64,000 nucleotides of DNA from an uncultured beta proteobacterium (GCA_903908065.1 CAIVQO010000098.1:62001-126000), one strand, 5' to 3'. Positions 8,119 through 17,123 are shown, numbered from the stretch's first letter. The notes: generated by a model from the sequence alone, not told the origin. A program made the numbers and translations.

Positions 8119-8139
8119 GTCCCCGACCGGGTCGGGGAC
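8119..8139. promoter_or_regulatory. Perfect 9-bp inverted repeat upstream of hyi (candidate operator)
   Basis: GTCCCCGAC (8119-8127) and GTCGGGGAC (8131-8139) are perfect reverse complements around a CGG centre. The palindrome ends 3 nt before a TACAAT hexamer (8143-8148) and 15 nt before the hyi ATG, so it would lie in the promoter spacer. A regulator-binding site is the simplest reading; there is no T-run to make it a terminator. Confidence 0.5.
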
Positions 8140-8142
8140 ATA

Positions 8143-8148
8143 TACAAT
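8143..8148 (+). promoter_or_regulatory. Candidate -10 element for hyi
   Basis: TACAAT lies 6 nt before the hyi start codon. No Shine-Dalgarno sequence precedes the ATG. If used, the mRNA would be leaderless or nearly so. Confidence 0.35.
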
Positions 8149-8154
8149 CGCTCG

Positions 8155-8931
8155 ATGCCCCGCTTTTCCGCGAACCTTTCCTTTTTGTTCACGGAGCGCC
8201 CGTTTCTGGAGCGCTTTTCGGCGGCCCGGATGGCCGGATTTGCGGCTGTCGAATTTCACTTTCCCTACGAATTTGACCGCGCAGCCCTGGCCGAGGTGGT
8301 CCTCACCTCAGGCCTCGACGTGGTGCTGTTCAACCTGCCGGCCGGCAACTGGGCGGCGGGCGAGCGGGGCATCGCCTGCCATCCGCGCCGCATCGCCGAA
8401 TTCCAGGATGGCGTTGGGCTGGCCATCGAGTACGCGAAGTTGCTGGGTTGCCCGCGCCTGAACTGCCTGGCCGGGATTGTGCCTGAGGGCATCAGCCCGG
8501 AGAAGGCGCGCGAGACCTTGGTCGAGAACCTGCGTTTCGCCGCCGCTGTAACGCGCCGGGCGGGCATCGAACTGTTGCTGGAACCGCTCAATACCCGTGA
8601 CACGCCGGGTTTCCTGGTCAGTACCAGCACGGCCGGTTTGGCGCTGATCGCCGCCGTCGGGCATGAGAATCTGCGACTCCAGTTCGACATCTACCATGCC
8701 CAGGTCATGGAGGGCGACCTCGCGCGCCGGCTGGAAGAAAACCTGCCACGCATCGGCCACATCCAGCTGGCAGACAACCCCGGGCGCCACGAGCCCGGCA
8801 CCGGCGAGATCAATTTCCCCTTCCTCTTGGCCCACCTCGATCGCCTCGGCTATACCGGATGGATAGGCTGCGAGTACAAGCCCAGCGCGGCGACCGAAGG
8901 CAGTTTCGCCTGGATGGACGCCGCGCGGTGA
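8155..8931 (+). CDS. hyi: Hydroxypyruvate isomerase
   Basis: This 258-residue TIM-barrel protein of the xylose-isomerase-like/Hyi family interconverts hydroxypyruvate and tartronate semialdehyde. Typical features are MPRFSANLSFLFTERPFLER at the start, the phosphate/metal-side segment LLLEPLNTRDTPGFLV and the metal-binding stretch QFDIYHAQVMEGDL...IGHIQLADNPGRHEPGTGEI. Length and N terminus match the family. The stop overlaps the GTG of glycerate 2-kinase (GTGA), followed by glcDEF. The run therefore carries most of a glycolate/glyoxylate to 2-phosphoglycerate route. Glyoxylate carboligase and tartronate semialdehyde reductase are not in this window. Confidence 0.9.
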   Translation: MPRFSANLSFLFTERPFLERFSAARMAGFAAVEFHFPYEFDRAALAEVVLTSGLDVVLFNLPAGNWAAGERGIACHPRRIAEFQDGVGLAIEYAKLLGCPRLNCLAGIVPEGISPEKARETLVENLRFAAAVTRRAGIELLLEPLNTRDTPGFLVSTSTAGLALIAAVGHENLRLQFDIYHAQVMEGDLARRLEENLPRIGHIQLADNPGRHEPGTGEINFPFLLAHLDRLGYTGWIGCEYKPSAATEGSFAWMDAAR

Positions 8932-10208
8932 GCTACCTGCACCAGCGCGCACTGCTGCGCGACCTGTTCGATGCGGCCGTTGCCGCCGCCGATCCGGCGC
9001 ATTGCATCCCCGGCTGGCTGCCCGATCCGCCCAGGGGCCGCACCGTCGTGGTCGGCGCCGGCAAGGGTGCAGCGGCCATGGCGCGCGCCGTGGAAACGCA
9101 CTGGCGTGGCGACTTCGGGCAGCTGTCCGGGCTGGTCGTCACCCGCTATGGGCATGGCATGCCGACGCGGCACATCGAGGTGGTCGAGGCCTCCCATCCG
9201 ACGCCTGACGCGGCCGGCCAGCAGGCGGCCATGCGCCTGTTACAGGCGGTGCAGGGGCTGACGGCGGACGACCTGGTCCTGGTGCTGCTGTCTGGCGGCG
9301 GATCAGCCTTGCTGGCCGCACCCATGCCCGGCATCACGCTCGACGATAAGCGCGCCGTGACCAAGGCGCTGCTGGCCTGCGGCGCGAACATCGGCGAGAT
9401 CAACTGCGTGCGCAAGCACCTCTCGGCAATCAAGGGCGGGCGCCTGGCGTTGGCGGCCGCACCGGCACGCGTGGTCACCCTGGCGATTTCCGACGTGCCG
9501 GGCGACGATCTTTCAACCATCGCCTCGGGGCCGACCGTGCCCGATCCGACCTCCTGCGCCGACGCGCTGGAAATCGTCGATCGCTACGGCATTGCCTTGC
9601 CCGCCACTGCGCGCCAAGCGCTGGCAAGCGGTGCGGCAGAATCACCGAAGGCCGATGCCCCTGGCTTTTCCCGTTGCGAGTCGCATGTGATCGCCACGGC
9701 ACAGGGCTCGCTGGCCGCTGCCGCCGAACTGGCGCACCAGCGCGGCGTGGTGCCGCTGGTGCTGGGCGACGCGATCGAAGGCGAGGCGCGTGAAGTGGCC
9801 CGCGCATTGGGCGGCATCGCACTGTCCTGCGCCGCCCACGGCGTGCCGCTGGCGGGGCCGTGCGTGCTCCTTTCCGGCGGCGAGACCACGGTCACGGTCA
9901 AGGGCGGCGGGCGCGGCGGGCGCAACCTGGAATTCCTGCTCGGCCTGGCGCTGACCCTGGATGGCCATGATCGCATCCATGCCATTGCCGGCGACACCGA
10001 CGGCATCGACGGCTCGGAAGACAATGCCGGCGGCCTGCTCCTGCCCGACAGTCCGGCGCGTGCACTTGCCGCCGGAATTGATTTGCGCGCGCGGCTCGCC
10101 GACAATGACGCCCATGGCGTGTTCTCCGCCCTCGGCGATCTGGTGGTCACCGGGCCGACACGCACCAACGTCAATGACTTTCGGGCCATCCTCGTCGAAC
10201 AACCGTGA
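8928..10208 (+). CDS. Glycerate 2-kinase (MOFRL family)
   Basis: It has 426 residues from GTG 8928, which overlaps the hyi stop. The N-terminal part has VVVGAGKGAAAMARAVE, LVLLSGGGSALLAAP and CVRKHLSAIKGGRLA. The C-terminal MOFRL region has LSGGETTVTVKGGGRGGRNLE and AGDTDGIDGSEDNAGG. These are the signatures of type II glycerate kinases that form 2-phosphoglycerate from D-glycerate with ATP. The gene is often called ttuD or gckA, and older annotations call it hydroxypyruvate reductase. Sitting between hyi and glcD, it fits the last step of C2-acid assimilation into glycolysis. Confidence 0.9.
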   Translation: MSYLHQRALLRDLFDAAVAAADPAHCIPGWLPDPPRGRTVVVGAGKGAAAMARAVETHWRGDFGQLSGLVVTRYGHGMPTRHIEVVEASHPTPDAAGQQAAMRLLQAVQGLTADDLVLVLLSGGGSALLAAPMPGITLDDKRAVTKALLACGANIGEINCVRKHLSAIKGGRLALAAAPARVVTLAISDVPGDDLSTIASGPTVPDPTSCADALEIVDRYGIALPATARQALASGAAESPKADAPGFSRCESHVIATAQGSLAAAAELAHQRGVVPLVLGDAIEGEAREVARALGGIALSCAAHGVPLAGPCVLLSGGETTVTVKGGGRGGRNLEFLLGLALTLDGHDRIHAIAGDTDGIDGSEDNAGGLLLPDSPARALAAGIDLRARLADNDAHGVFSALGDLVVTGPTRTNVNDFRAILVEQP

Positions 10209-10215
10209 GCTCGCC

Positions 10216-11718
10216 ATGAAACCCCGCGAACATTCCGCCGATACGCCCCAGGATTTTGCCGACGCCGACAGAACCACGCTGATAGCGGAACTGGCGCGGC
10301 TGCTGCCCGCCACGTCGCTGCTGCATGCCGACGAAGATCTCAAGCCCTACGAGTGCGATGGCCTGTCCGCCTACCGCAAGATGCCCGTTGCCGTGGCCCT
10401 GCCGGAGACCGAAGCTCAGGTCATCGGCGTGCTCAAGGCCTGCGCCGCCGCCGGCGTGCCCATCGTGCCGCGCGGTGCCGGCACCGGACTTTCCGCCGGC
10501 GCCCTGCCGCATCCGCAGGGCGTGGTGCTGTCGCTGGCCAAGATGAAGCGCATCCTGCATGTCGATCCGGTGGCGCGCGTCGCCGTGGTCCAGCCGGGGG
10601 TGCGCAACCTGGCCATTTCCGAGGCCGCGGCCGCCTTTGGCCTCTACTACGCGCCCGATCCGAGTTCGCAGATTGCCTGCTCGATCGGGGGCAATGTCGC
10701 CGAGAACTCCGGCGGCGTGCATTGCCTCAAGTACGGTCTGACGGTGCACAACGTGTTGCGTGTGCGGGCCGTGCTGATGAACGGCGAAGTGGTCGAGATC
10801 GGCAATCACGCCCTCGATGCGCCGGGCTACGATCTCCTGGCGCTGACCATCGGTTCCGAGGGCATGCTGGCGATCGTCACCGAAGTCTCCGTCAAGCTGG
10901 TGCCGAAGCCCGAACTGGCGCAGGTGATCATGGCCAGTTTCGACGATGTCATGAAGGCCGGCGAAGCGGTGGCAGCGGTGATCGCCGCCGGCATCATACC
11001 GGCCGGCCTCGAGATGATGGACAAGCCCGCCACGGCGGCAGTCGAGCCCTTCGTCAAGGCCGGTTACGACCTCAATGCCGAAGCCATCCTGCTGTGCGAA
11101 TCGGACGGTACGGCGGACGAGGTGGCCGAGGAAATCGCGCGCATGAAGGCGGTGCTGGAAAACTGCGGCGCCACCGACCTGCGCGTCTCGCAGTCGGAAG
11201 CCGAGCGCCTGCGCTTTTGGGCCGGGCGCAAGGCGGCCTTTCCGGCGGCGGGGCGCATCTCCGCCGATTACTACTGCATGGACGGTACCATTCCGCGGAA
11301 GCGCCTGGGCGAGATGCTGACGGCGATCACGCAGATGGAGAAGAAATACGGCCTGCGCTGCATCAATGTGTTTCATGCCGGCGACGGCAACCTGCATCCG
11401 CTGATCCTGTATGACGCCAACGTGCCGGGCGAACTGGAACGCACCGAAGCCTTCGGTGCAGAGATCCTCAAGCTCTCGGTGGATCTTGGCGGCACCATTA
11501 CCGGCGAGCATGGCGTTGGCTACGAGAAGATCAACTCGATGTGCGACCAGTTCGGCAGCGACGAACTGCGCCTGTTCCACGCCGTGAAGAGCGCCTTCGA
11601 TCCGCAGGGCTTGCTCAATCCCGAGAAGGGCGTGCCGACCCTGCACCGCTGTGCCGAGTTCGGCCGCATGCACGTGCATGGCGGCAATCTGAAGTTTCCG
11701 GAACTGGAGCGCCTGTGA
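10216..11718 (+). CDS. glcD: Glycolate oxidase FAD-linked subunit GlcD
   Basis: It has 500 residues from ATG 10216, essentially the length of E. coli GlcD. The PCMH-type FAD-binding domain spans about residues 50-225, with VPIVPRGAGTGLSAGALPHP, ARVAVVQPGVRNLAISE and CSIGGNVAENSGGVHCLKYG. The C-terminal FAD-linked oxidase domain carries CINVFHAGDGNLHPLILYD and ITGEHGVGYEK. It oxidises glycolate (or lactate) to glyoxylate in complex with GlcE and GlcF. Its stop overlaps the glcE GTG (GTGA), showing tight coupling. Confidence 0.95.
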   Translation: MKPREHSADTPQDFADADRTTLIAELARLLPATSLLHADEDLKPYECDGLSAYRKMPVAVALPETEAQVIGVLKACAAAGVPIVPRGAGTGLSAGALPHPQGVVLSLAKMKRILHVDPVARVAVVQPGVRNLAISEAAAAFGLYYAPDPSSQIACSIGGNVAENSGGVHCLKYGLTVHNVLRVRAVLMNGEVVEIGNHALDAPGYDLLALTIGSEGMLAIVTEVSVKLVPKPELAQVIMASFDDVMKAGEAVAAVIAAGIIPAGLEMMDKPATAAVEPFVKAGYDLNAEAILLCESDGTADEVAEEIARMKAVLENCGATDLRVSQSEAERLRFWAGRKAAFPAAGRISADYYCMDGTIPRKRLGEMLTAITQMEKKYGLRCINVFHAGDGNLHPLILYDANVPGELERTEAFGAEILKLSVDLGGTITGEHGVGYEKINSMCDQFGSDELRLFHAVKSAFDPQGLLNPEKGVPTLHRCAEFGRMHVHGGNLKFPELERL

Positions 11719-12788
11719 ACCAGGACGATCTGATCGAGGGCTTTCGCGCGCGCATCCTCGAGCGCAAGCCGCTGTGCATCCGCGGCGGCGGCAGCAAGGA
11801 TTTTTACGGCGGGCCGATCTCCGGGGCGGTGCTGGATACGCGCGGCCATGCCGGCATCGTCAATTACGAACCGACCGAACTGGTAGTCACTGCGCGCGCC
11901 GGTACGCCGCTGGTGGAACTGGAGTCGGCGCTGGCGGCACGGCGGCAATTCTTCGCCTGCGAGCCGCCTGTGTTTGGTGCGGCCACGGTCGGCGGTGCCG
12001 TCGCGGCCGGGCTCTCGGGGCCGCGCCGCGCGGCAGTGGGCAGCCTGCGCGACTTCGTGCTCGGCGTGAAGCTGATGGATGGCGAGGGCCGCATTCATCG
12101 CTTCGGCGGCGAGGTGATGAAGAACGTTGCCGGCTTCGATGTGTCGCGCTTGTTGGCGGGCAGCCTGGGTACCCTGGGCCTGATGCTCGAGGTTTCGCTC
12201 AAGGTCCTGCCGCTGCCTCCGGGTGATGCCAGCCTGCGCTTCGATCTGCCGCAGGACAAGGCGCTCGAGGCGCTCAATCGCTGGGCCGGGCAACCGTTGC
12301 CGCTGGTCGCCAGTGTTTGGGAGGGCAACGTGCTGACTGCCCGCCTCGCCGGCGCGCAGGCGGCAGTGAACTCGGCGTGCCGAAAGCTGGGCGGCGAGGT
12401 GATGGGCGAGGCAGCGGCGAGCGAATTCTGGCGTGGGCAGCGCGAGCAGACCGCCGCATTCTTTACCGCATCCGATGCCCCGGCGGCGCTGTGGCGGCTG
12501 TCGTTGCCATCCGTGGCGCCACCGCTGGACCTGCCCGGCGCGACCCAGATCGAATGGGGGGGCGCGCAGCGCTGGCTGCGCCTCGATGCCCCGGCAGCTA
12601 CGGTGCGCGACGTGGCTACGCGCTCGGGCGGCCATGCCACGCTGTTCCGTGGCGGCAGTGCGGAACAGCGGGCCGGCGGAGTATTCACGCCACTGGCGCC
12701 GTCGCTGATGGAGATCCATCGCCGCCTGAAACAGCGCTTCGATCCCTATGGCGTGTTCAATCCCGGCCGCCTGTACCCCGAGTTCTGA
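11715..12788 (+). CDS. glcE: Glycolate oxidase FAD-binding subunit GlcE
   Basis: It has 357 residues from GTG 11715 (MNQDDLIEGFRARILERKPL). It is a shorter homologue of GlcD with one FAD-binding domain: CIRGGGSKDFYGG, LVVTARAGTPLVELE, GAATVGGAVAAGLSGPRRA and EVMKNVAGFDVSRLLAGSLG. The C-terminal RLKQRFDPYGVFNPGRLYPE is characteristic. It lacks the long catalytic half of GlcD, as expected for GlcE. It sits between glcD (overlapping) and glcF (9 nt gap). Confidence 0.95.
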   Translation: MNQDDLIEGFRARILERKPLCIRGGGSKDFYGGPISGAVLDTRGHAGIVNYEPTELVVTARAGTPLVELESALAARRQFFACEPPVFGAATVGGAVAAGLSGPRRAAVGSLRDFVLGVKLMDGEGRIHRFGGEVMKNVAGFDVSRLLAGSLGTLGLMLEVSLKVLPLPPGDASLRFDLPQDKALEALNRWAGQPLPLVASVWEGNVLTARLAGAQAAVNSACRKLGGEVMGEAAASEFWRGQREQTAAFFTASDAPAALWRLSLPSVAPPLDLPGATQIEWGGAQRWLRLDAPAATVRDVATRSGGHATLFRGGSAEQRAGGVFTPLAPSLMEIHRRLKQRFDPYGVFNPGRLYPEF

Positions 12789-12797
12789 ACCGCCGCC

Positions 12798-14039
12798 ATG
12801 GAAACCCATCTCGCCGAATTCATTCGCGACACCACGGCCGGCCGCGAGGCCGAGGAAATCCTGCGCCGCTGCGTGCATTGCGGCTTTTGCACCGCGACCT
12901 GCCCGACCTACCAGCTGCTCGGCGACGAGCTGGATGGTCCGCGCGGCCGCATCTACCTGATCAAGCAGGTGCTGGAAGGGGCGGAGCCGACCGAAAAGAC
13001 CCGCCTGCACCTTGATCGTTGCCTGACCTGCCGTTCCTGCGAAAGCACCTGCCCTTCCGGCGTGCATTACTCGCGCCTGCTGGACATCGGCCGCGAAGTG
13101 GTGGAAACGAAGGTTCCCCGCAGCGGCATGGATGGCCTGATGCGCGGCGCGCTGCGCAGCCTGTTGCCGCGGCCGGCCTTGTTCGGCACGGCAATGAAAC
13201 TCGGGCAGTCGGTACGCCTGGCGCTGCCCGGCGCCCTGCGCGCCAAGGTGCCGCCGATCAGCTCGGCCGGGCCGCATCCTTCGCGTCGCCATGCGCGTCA
13301 GATGATCGCGCTGGCCGGATGCGTGCAGCCCGCAATGTTTCCGAACATCAATGGCGCGACGCGGCGCGTTCTGGACCGCCTGGGTATCGAGATGGTCGAA
13401 GCCAGGGGCGCCGGCTGCTGTGGCGCAGTGCGCATGCACCTCAACGAGCACGAGGGCGCACGTGCGGATGCGCGGCGCAACATCGACGCCTGGTGGCCGT
13501 TGCTGGAGGCCGGCGCCGAGCATGTGGTGATCACCGCCTCGGGTTGCGGCACCCAGGTAGTCGATTACGCCCACCTGTTGCAGGACGATCCCGACTACGC
13601 GACCAAGTCGGCGCGCGTGGTGCTGGCGACGCGTGATGTCAGCGAAGTCATCGCCGCCGAAACTGAAGCCCTGAAGGCGCTGCTTGCTGCCTGCCCGCCG
13701 CTGCCGGAGAGCGAGCGCCTGCTGGCCTTCCACAGCCCCTGCAGCCTGCAACACGGACTCAAGATACGAGGCACGATCGAAGCCCTGCTGATCGCGGCGG
13801 GCTATACGCTGACGCCGGTGGCGGATTCGCATCTATGCTGCGGATCGGCCGGTACCTATTCCGTGCTGCAACCGGAAATCTCGCAGCGCTTGCTTGCCAA
13901 CAAGGTCCACGCCCTGACAGCCGGGCGGCCGGTGGCGATCGCCAGCGCCAATGTCGGTTGCATCGGCCACATCGGCAGCGGTGCGGACATTCCGGTGCGG
14001 CACTGGATCGAACTGATCGACGCCCGCCTGTCGGCCTGA
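12798..14039 (+). CDS. glcF: Glycolate oxidase iron-sulfur subunit GlcF
   Basis: This 413-residue protein has two 4Fe-4S motifs near the N terminus: CVHCGFCTATCPTYQ (about residues 26-40) and CLTCRSCESTCPSGVHY (about 75-90). Two CCG-type domains follow (ARGAGCCGAVRMHLNEHEG and DSHLCCGSAGTYSVLQPE). It passes electrons from the GlcDE flavins to the membrane quinone pool. Length and layout match GlcF. It completes glcDEF and is followed after 1 nt by an acyl-CoA synthetase gene. Confidence 0.95.
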   Translation: METHLAEFIRDTTAGREAEEILRRCVHCGFCTATCPTYQLLGDELDGPRGRIYLIKQVLEGAEPTEKTRLHLDRCLTCRSCESTCPSGVHYSRLLDIGREVVETKVPRSGMDGLMRGALRSLLPRPALFGTAMKLGQSVRLALPGALRAKVPPISSAGPHPSRRHARQMIALAGCVQPAMFPNINGATRRVLDRLGIEMVEARGAGCCGAVRMHLNEHEGARADARRNIDAWWPLLEAGAEHVVITASGCGTQVVDYAHLLQDDPDYATKSARVVLATRDVSEVIAAETEALKALLAACPPLPESERLLAFHSPCSLQHGLKIRGTIEALLIAAGYTLTPVADSHLCCGSAGTYSVLQPEISQRLLANKVHALTAGRPVAIASANVGCIGHIGSGADIPVRHWIELIDARLSA

Positions 14040-14040
14040 C

Positions 14041-15729
14041 ATGAGCGACATCGTTCTCGACGCCGCGGCGCGCGACTGGGACTCCCTGCATTCGAGTTTC
14101 CGCTGGAATACGCCGGCGCGATACAACATCGCCCGGGCCTGCTGTGGGCGCTGGGCCGACGAACGATCCCGCTTTGCGCTGTATTACGAGGATGAAGCCG
14201 GGCACAGCGAAGCCTGGAGTTTCTGGGACGTGCAGCAGGCGGCCAACCGCCTCTCGAACGTGCTCGGCGCGATGGGCGTCATGGCCGGCGACCGCGTCGC
14301 CATCATCCTGCCGCAACGCCCCGAAACCGGCATCGCGCACATGGCCTGCTACCAGATGGGCGCCATCGCCTTGCCGATATCGCACCTGTTCGGCGCCGAT
14401 GCGCTGGAGTACCGCCTCGCGCATGCCGAAGTGCGGGTTGCGATCATCGATGAAGGCGGGCTGGAAAAGCTTGGCGCGGTGCGCGACAGGCTGCCGGGTC
14501 TCAAGCACGTTATCGGCGTCGATGGCGCGCGCGAATCCTGGGTGCGCGAGTGGGACACCCTGCTGTCCCTGGCTTCGTCGCGCTACACGCCGCGCGACAC
14601 GGCGGCCGACGATCCGGCGCTGATCATCTATACCAGCGGTACCACCGGCAACCCCAAGGGCGCGCTGATCGCCCAACGCAGCCTGATCGGCAACCTCTCC
14701 GGCTTCATCTGTTCGCACGATTTCTATCCGCAACGCGGCGACATGTTCTGGTCGCCGGCCGACTGGGCCTGGACCGGCGGCCTGTTCGACGCCTTGCTGC
14801 CGAGCTGGGCGCTGGGCCAGCCGATACTCGGTTACCGCGGCCGCTTTGACCCGGAGAAGGCCTTCTGGCTGATGGAAAAGTACGGCGTGCGCAATTCCTT
14901 CCTGTTTCCCACTGCGCTGAAAATGATGATGAAGGCCGTGCCGAAGCCGGCGGAGAAATTCGACCTTGCCCTGCGCAGCATCATGAGCGCCGGCGAGACC
15001 GTGGGCGAGGCGGTCTGCCAATGGGGCAAGGAGGCGCTGGGCGTCACGGTGAACGAAATGTACGGCCAGACCGAGATCAATTACATCGTCGGCAACTGCG
15101 CCGCGGTGACGCCACCCAAGTTCGGCGCCATGGGCCGCGGCTATCCGGGTCACCGGCTCGGCGTACTCGATGACGAAGGCAATCCGGTGGCGCCCGGCGA
15201 GATGGGGGAGGTCTGCGTGCAGCGCAGCTGCAACGGCGAAATGGACCCGGTGTTCATGCTTGGCTACTGGAAGAACCCGGAAGCCACGGCGGAGAAATTC
15301 TTTGGCGGCGGCATCGACGACCCGCAGGCCTGGGGCCGCACCGGCGACCTGGCGAGGATGGATGAGGACGGTGTGCTCTGGTACCAGGGCCGCTCGGACG
15401 ACATGTTCAAGAGCGCCGGTTACCGCATCGGCCCGGGCGAGATCGAAAACTGCCTGGTCAAGCATCCGGCGGTGGCCAATGCTGCGGTGATCGGCGCGCC
15501 GGACGAGACCCGCGGCACCGTGGTCAAGGCGTTCATCGTGCTGCAGCCCGGGCAGGCGCCCTCGAGCGCGCTCGAAGCCTCGCTGCAGGACCACGTGCGC
15601 AAGTACCTGGCGCCTTACGAATATCCCAAAATCATCGAATTCATCGACGCCCTGCCGATGACCACCACCGGCAAGGTGCAGCGGCGCATCCTGCGCCAGC
15701 GTGACGAAGCCAAGGCGAAGCCATCATGA
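14041..15729 (+). CDS. AMP-dependent acyl-CoA synthetase
   Basis: This 562-residue ANL-superfamily enzyme forms an acyl-CoA from a carboxylate via an acyl-adenylate. Motifs are the P-loop-like IIYTSGTTGNPKGALI (about residue 197), MYGQTEIN, the hinge region GRTGDLARMDEDGVLWYQGR and SDDMFKSAGYRIGPGEIE, and the catalytic lysine in TTTGKVQRRIL. The sequence resembles acetyl- or propionyl-type synthetases, but substrate choice cannot be read directly. It starts 1 nt after glcF and ends by ATGA overlap with a small gene, so it belongs to the C2-acid operon. Activation of a short acid such as acetate or glycolate is possible. Confidence 0.85.
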   Translation: MSDIVLDAAARDWDSLHSSFRWNTPARYNIARACCGRWADERSRFALYYEDEAGHSEAWSFWDVQQAANRLSNVLGAMGVMAGDRVAIILPQRPETGIAHMACYQMGAIALPISHLFGADALEYRLAHAEVRVAIIDEGGLEKLGAVRDRLPGLKHVIGVDGARESWVREWDTLLSLASSRYTPRDTAADDPALIIYTSGTTGNPKGALIAQRSLIGNLSGFICSHDFYPQRGDMFWSPADWAWTGGLFDALLPSWALGQPILGYRGRFDPEKAFWLMEKYGVRNSFLFPTALKMMMKAVPKPAEKFDLALRSIMSAGETVGEAVCQWGKEALGVTVNEMYGQTEINYIVGNCAAVTPPKFGAMGRGYPGHRLGVLDDEGNPVAPGEMGEVCVQRSCNGEMDPVFMLGYWKNPEATAEKFFGGGIDDPQAWGRTGDLARMDEDGVLWYQGRSDDMFKSAGYRIGPGEIENCLVKHPAVANAAVIGAPDETRGTVVKAFIVLQPGQAPSSALEASLQDHVRKYLAPYEYPKIIEFIDALPMTTTGKVQRRILRQRDEAKAKPS

Positions 15730-15971
15730 CCGATCCGGTGAGCGGCGCTGACCGTCGCAGCAACCTGCACCTGCGCAAGATCTTCGTCGAGGCCTACGAC
15801 CTGCTGAAGCCCTTTTTCGATCCGGCCAACGACTGGGGCGGGAAAAGCCACGAGCATCTCGCCTATCGTGCTTTGCACGAGAACTTCCCCGGCCTGTCCG
15901 CGCCCGAGGTCTTTGCCCTGGTGGCGGCGGCCAAGCGCGTGTTTCACGACGGCGGACATCCGCCGTCCTGA
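15726..15971 (+). CDS. Small conserved hypothetical protein
   Basis: It has 81 residues starting at the ATG that overlaps the acyl-CoA synthetase stop (ATGA). The sequence is hydrophilic with LRKIFVEAYDLLKPFFDP and HEHLAYRALHENFPGLSAPEV-like helical segments and no cysteines or membrane helices. I do not recognise a family. The overlap argues that it is a real, coexpressed gene at the end of the hyi-glcDEF operon. It ends 10 nt from the convergent corA stop. Confidence 0.6.
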   Translation: MTDPVSGADRRSNLHLRKIFVEAYDLLKPFFDPANDWGGKSHEHLAYRALHENFPGLSAPEVFALVAAAKRVFHDGGHPPS

Positions 15972-15981
15972 GCGGGCGCGC

Positions 15982-17082
15982 CTATTTCAGCCAGCGCCGG
16001 CGCCAGAAGATGATCGACAGCGTGGTGGCCACGGTCGCCATCAGGCCGATCGCGATCATGAAACCGCTGGGCTGCTCGAGCAGCGGCATGGACTTGAAAT
16101 TCATGCCGAATACCCCCGAGATCAGGGTCGCCGGCATGAAGATGATGGCGACCACGGTGAGCGCGCGTACTTCCTGATTGACACGATTGCTGGCGGCCGA
16201 CAGGTAGATGTCGAGCAGGCCGGCGATCACGTCGCGATTGGCCTCCAGCGATTCGATCGCATGCACCGTGTGGTCATAGACGTCGCGCAGGTAGGGGCGG
16301 GTTTCAGCTCGGAAGAAGCGTTCGTCGGCGCGGGTCAGGCTGTTGATGACCTCGCGCAACGGCCAGATCGAGCGGCGCAGGTTAAGGGTTTCCCGCTTCA
16401 GCTGGTGCACGGTTTGCAGGGCGCCGGGGCGCGGCCGCTCCAGCATCATGTCTTCGAGTTCCTCGGTGCGTTCGCCGATGTTTTCGAGGATCGTGAAATA
16501 GCGGTCGACCACCGTGTCGAGCAATGAGTAGGCAAGGTAATCGGCGCCCTGCTTGCGGATCTGGCCGCGATCCTGGCGCAGGCGCTCGCGCACCGGGTCG
16601 AAGCGGCCGCTGGGGCGTTCCTGGAAGCTGAGTACGTAATTCGTGCCGAGGATCAGGCTCACCTGGTCCGACACGATCTGGCCGGCTTCCGGGTCGACTT
16701 CGAACATGCGGGCAACCACGAACAGGTAGTCGCCGTAATCATCGACCTTGGGCCGCTGGTCGGTATTGAGGATGTCTTCCAGCACCAGGGGGTGCAACTT
16801 GAAACGCCGGCCGATTTCAGCCATGACTTCGGGTTCGTGCAGTCCATGCACATTGAGCCAGAGCACCGGCAGGCGCGGTTGGTAAGTCTGCGACTCGGCA
16901 AGCGAACTGAACTGGTGCTCGATGATCTCGCCGGCGCCGTACTCGATCAGCGAAATTGCCGCCTGTGCGGTCTTGCGCTCACCGAGGTGCACCAGTGCAC
17001 CGGGTGCCATGCCGACCTTGGAAGCATTCGAGAGACGTCGGGCAGCGCGCGCGCGGGCGCGATTCGGCTTGGAATTCGGCAT
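15982..17082 (-). CDS. corA: CorA-family magnesium/divalent cation transporter
   Basis: It has 366 residues from the start at 17082 (MPNSKPNRARARAARRLSNA). It has a large cytoplasmic N-terminal funnel domain, including HPLVLEDILNTDQRPKVDDY, and two C-terminal membrane helices. The signature GMN motif occurs in ISGVFGMNFKSMP after the first helix, and the C terminus is basic (FWRRRWLK), as in CorA. It functions as a homopentameric Mg2+ channel in the inner membrane. It is convergent with the gene at 15726 and divergent from pntA, with a 142-bp shared control region. Confidence 0.92.
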   Translation of the reverse strand: MPNSKPNRARARAARRLSNASKVGMAPGALVHLGERKTAQAAISLIEYGAGEIIEHQFSSLAESQTYQPRLPVLWLNVHGLHEPEVMAEIGRRFKLHPLVLEDILNTDQRPKVDDYGDYLFVVARMFEVDPEAGQIVSDQVSLILGTNYVLSFQERPSGRFDPVRERLRQDRGQIRKQGADYLAYSLLDTVVDRYFTILENIGERTEELEDMMLERPRPGALQTVHQLKRETLNLRRSIWPLREVINSLTRADERFFRAETRPYLRDVYDHTVHAIESLEANRDVIAGLLDIYLSAASNRVNQEVRALTVVAIIFMPATLISGVFGMNFKSMPLLEQPSGFMIAIGLMATVATTLSIIFWRRRWLK

Positions 17083-17110
17083 GGCGGGCGGCTCGGTGGC
17101 GCGGGAAAGA

Positions 17111-17123
17111 CGGTATGATACCG
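17111..17123. promoter_or_regulatory. Palindromic overlapping -10 candidates between corA and pntA
   Basis: CGGTATGATACCG is a perfect palindrome around a central G. It contains TATGAT on the plus strand (toward pntA, 106 nt before its ATG) and TATCAT on the minus strand (toward corA, about 30 nt before its ATG). It could be two back-to-back -10 boxes or an operator. No convincing -35 was seen. Confidence 0.3.

Noticed and set aside
9049..9059. GTCGGCGCCGG in the glycerate 2-kinase gene as another repeat copy
   Set aside because: Only the 11-nt core matches; the flanks do not, and it encodes the conserved VGAGKG motif.
11520..13832. A 770-codon open frame on the minus strand opposite glcE and glcF
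   Set aside because: The plus strand carries clear GlcE and GlcF motifs; the antisense protein has no recognisable fold.
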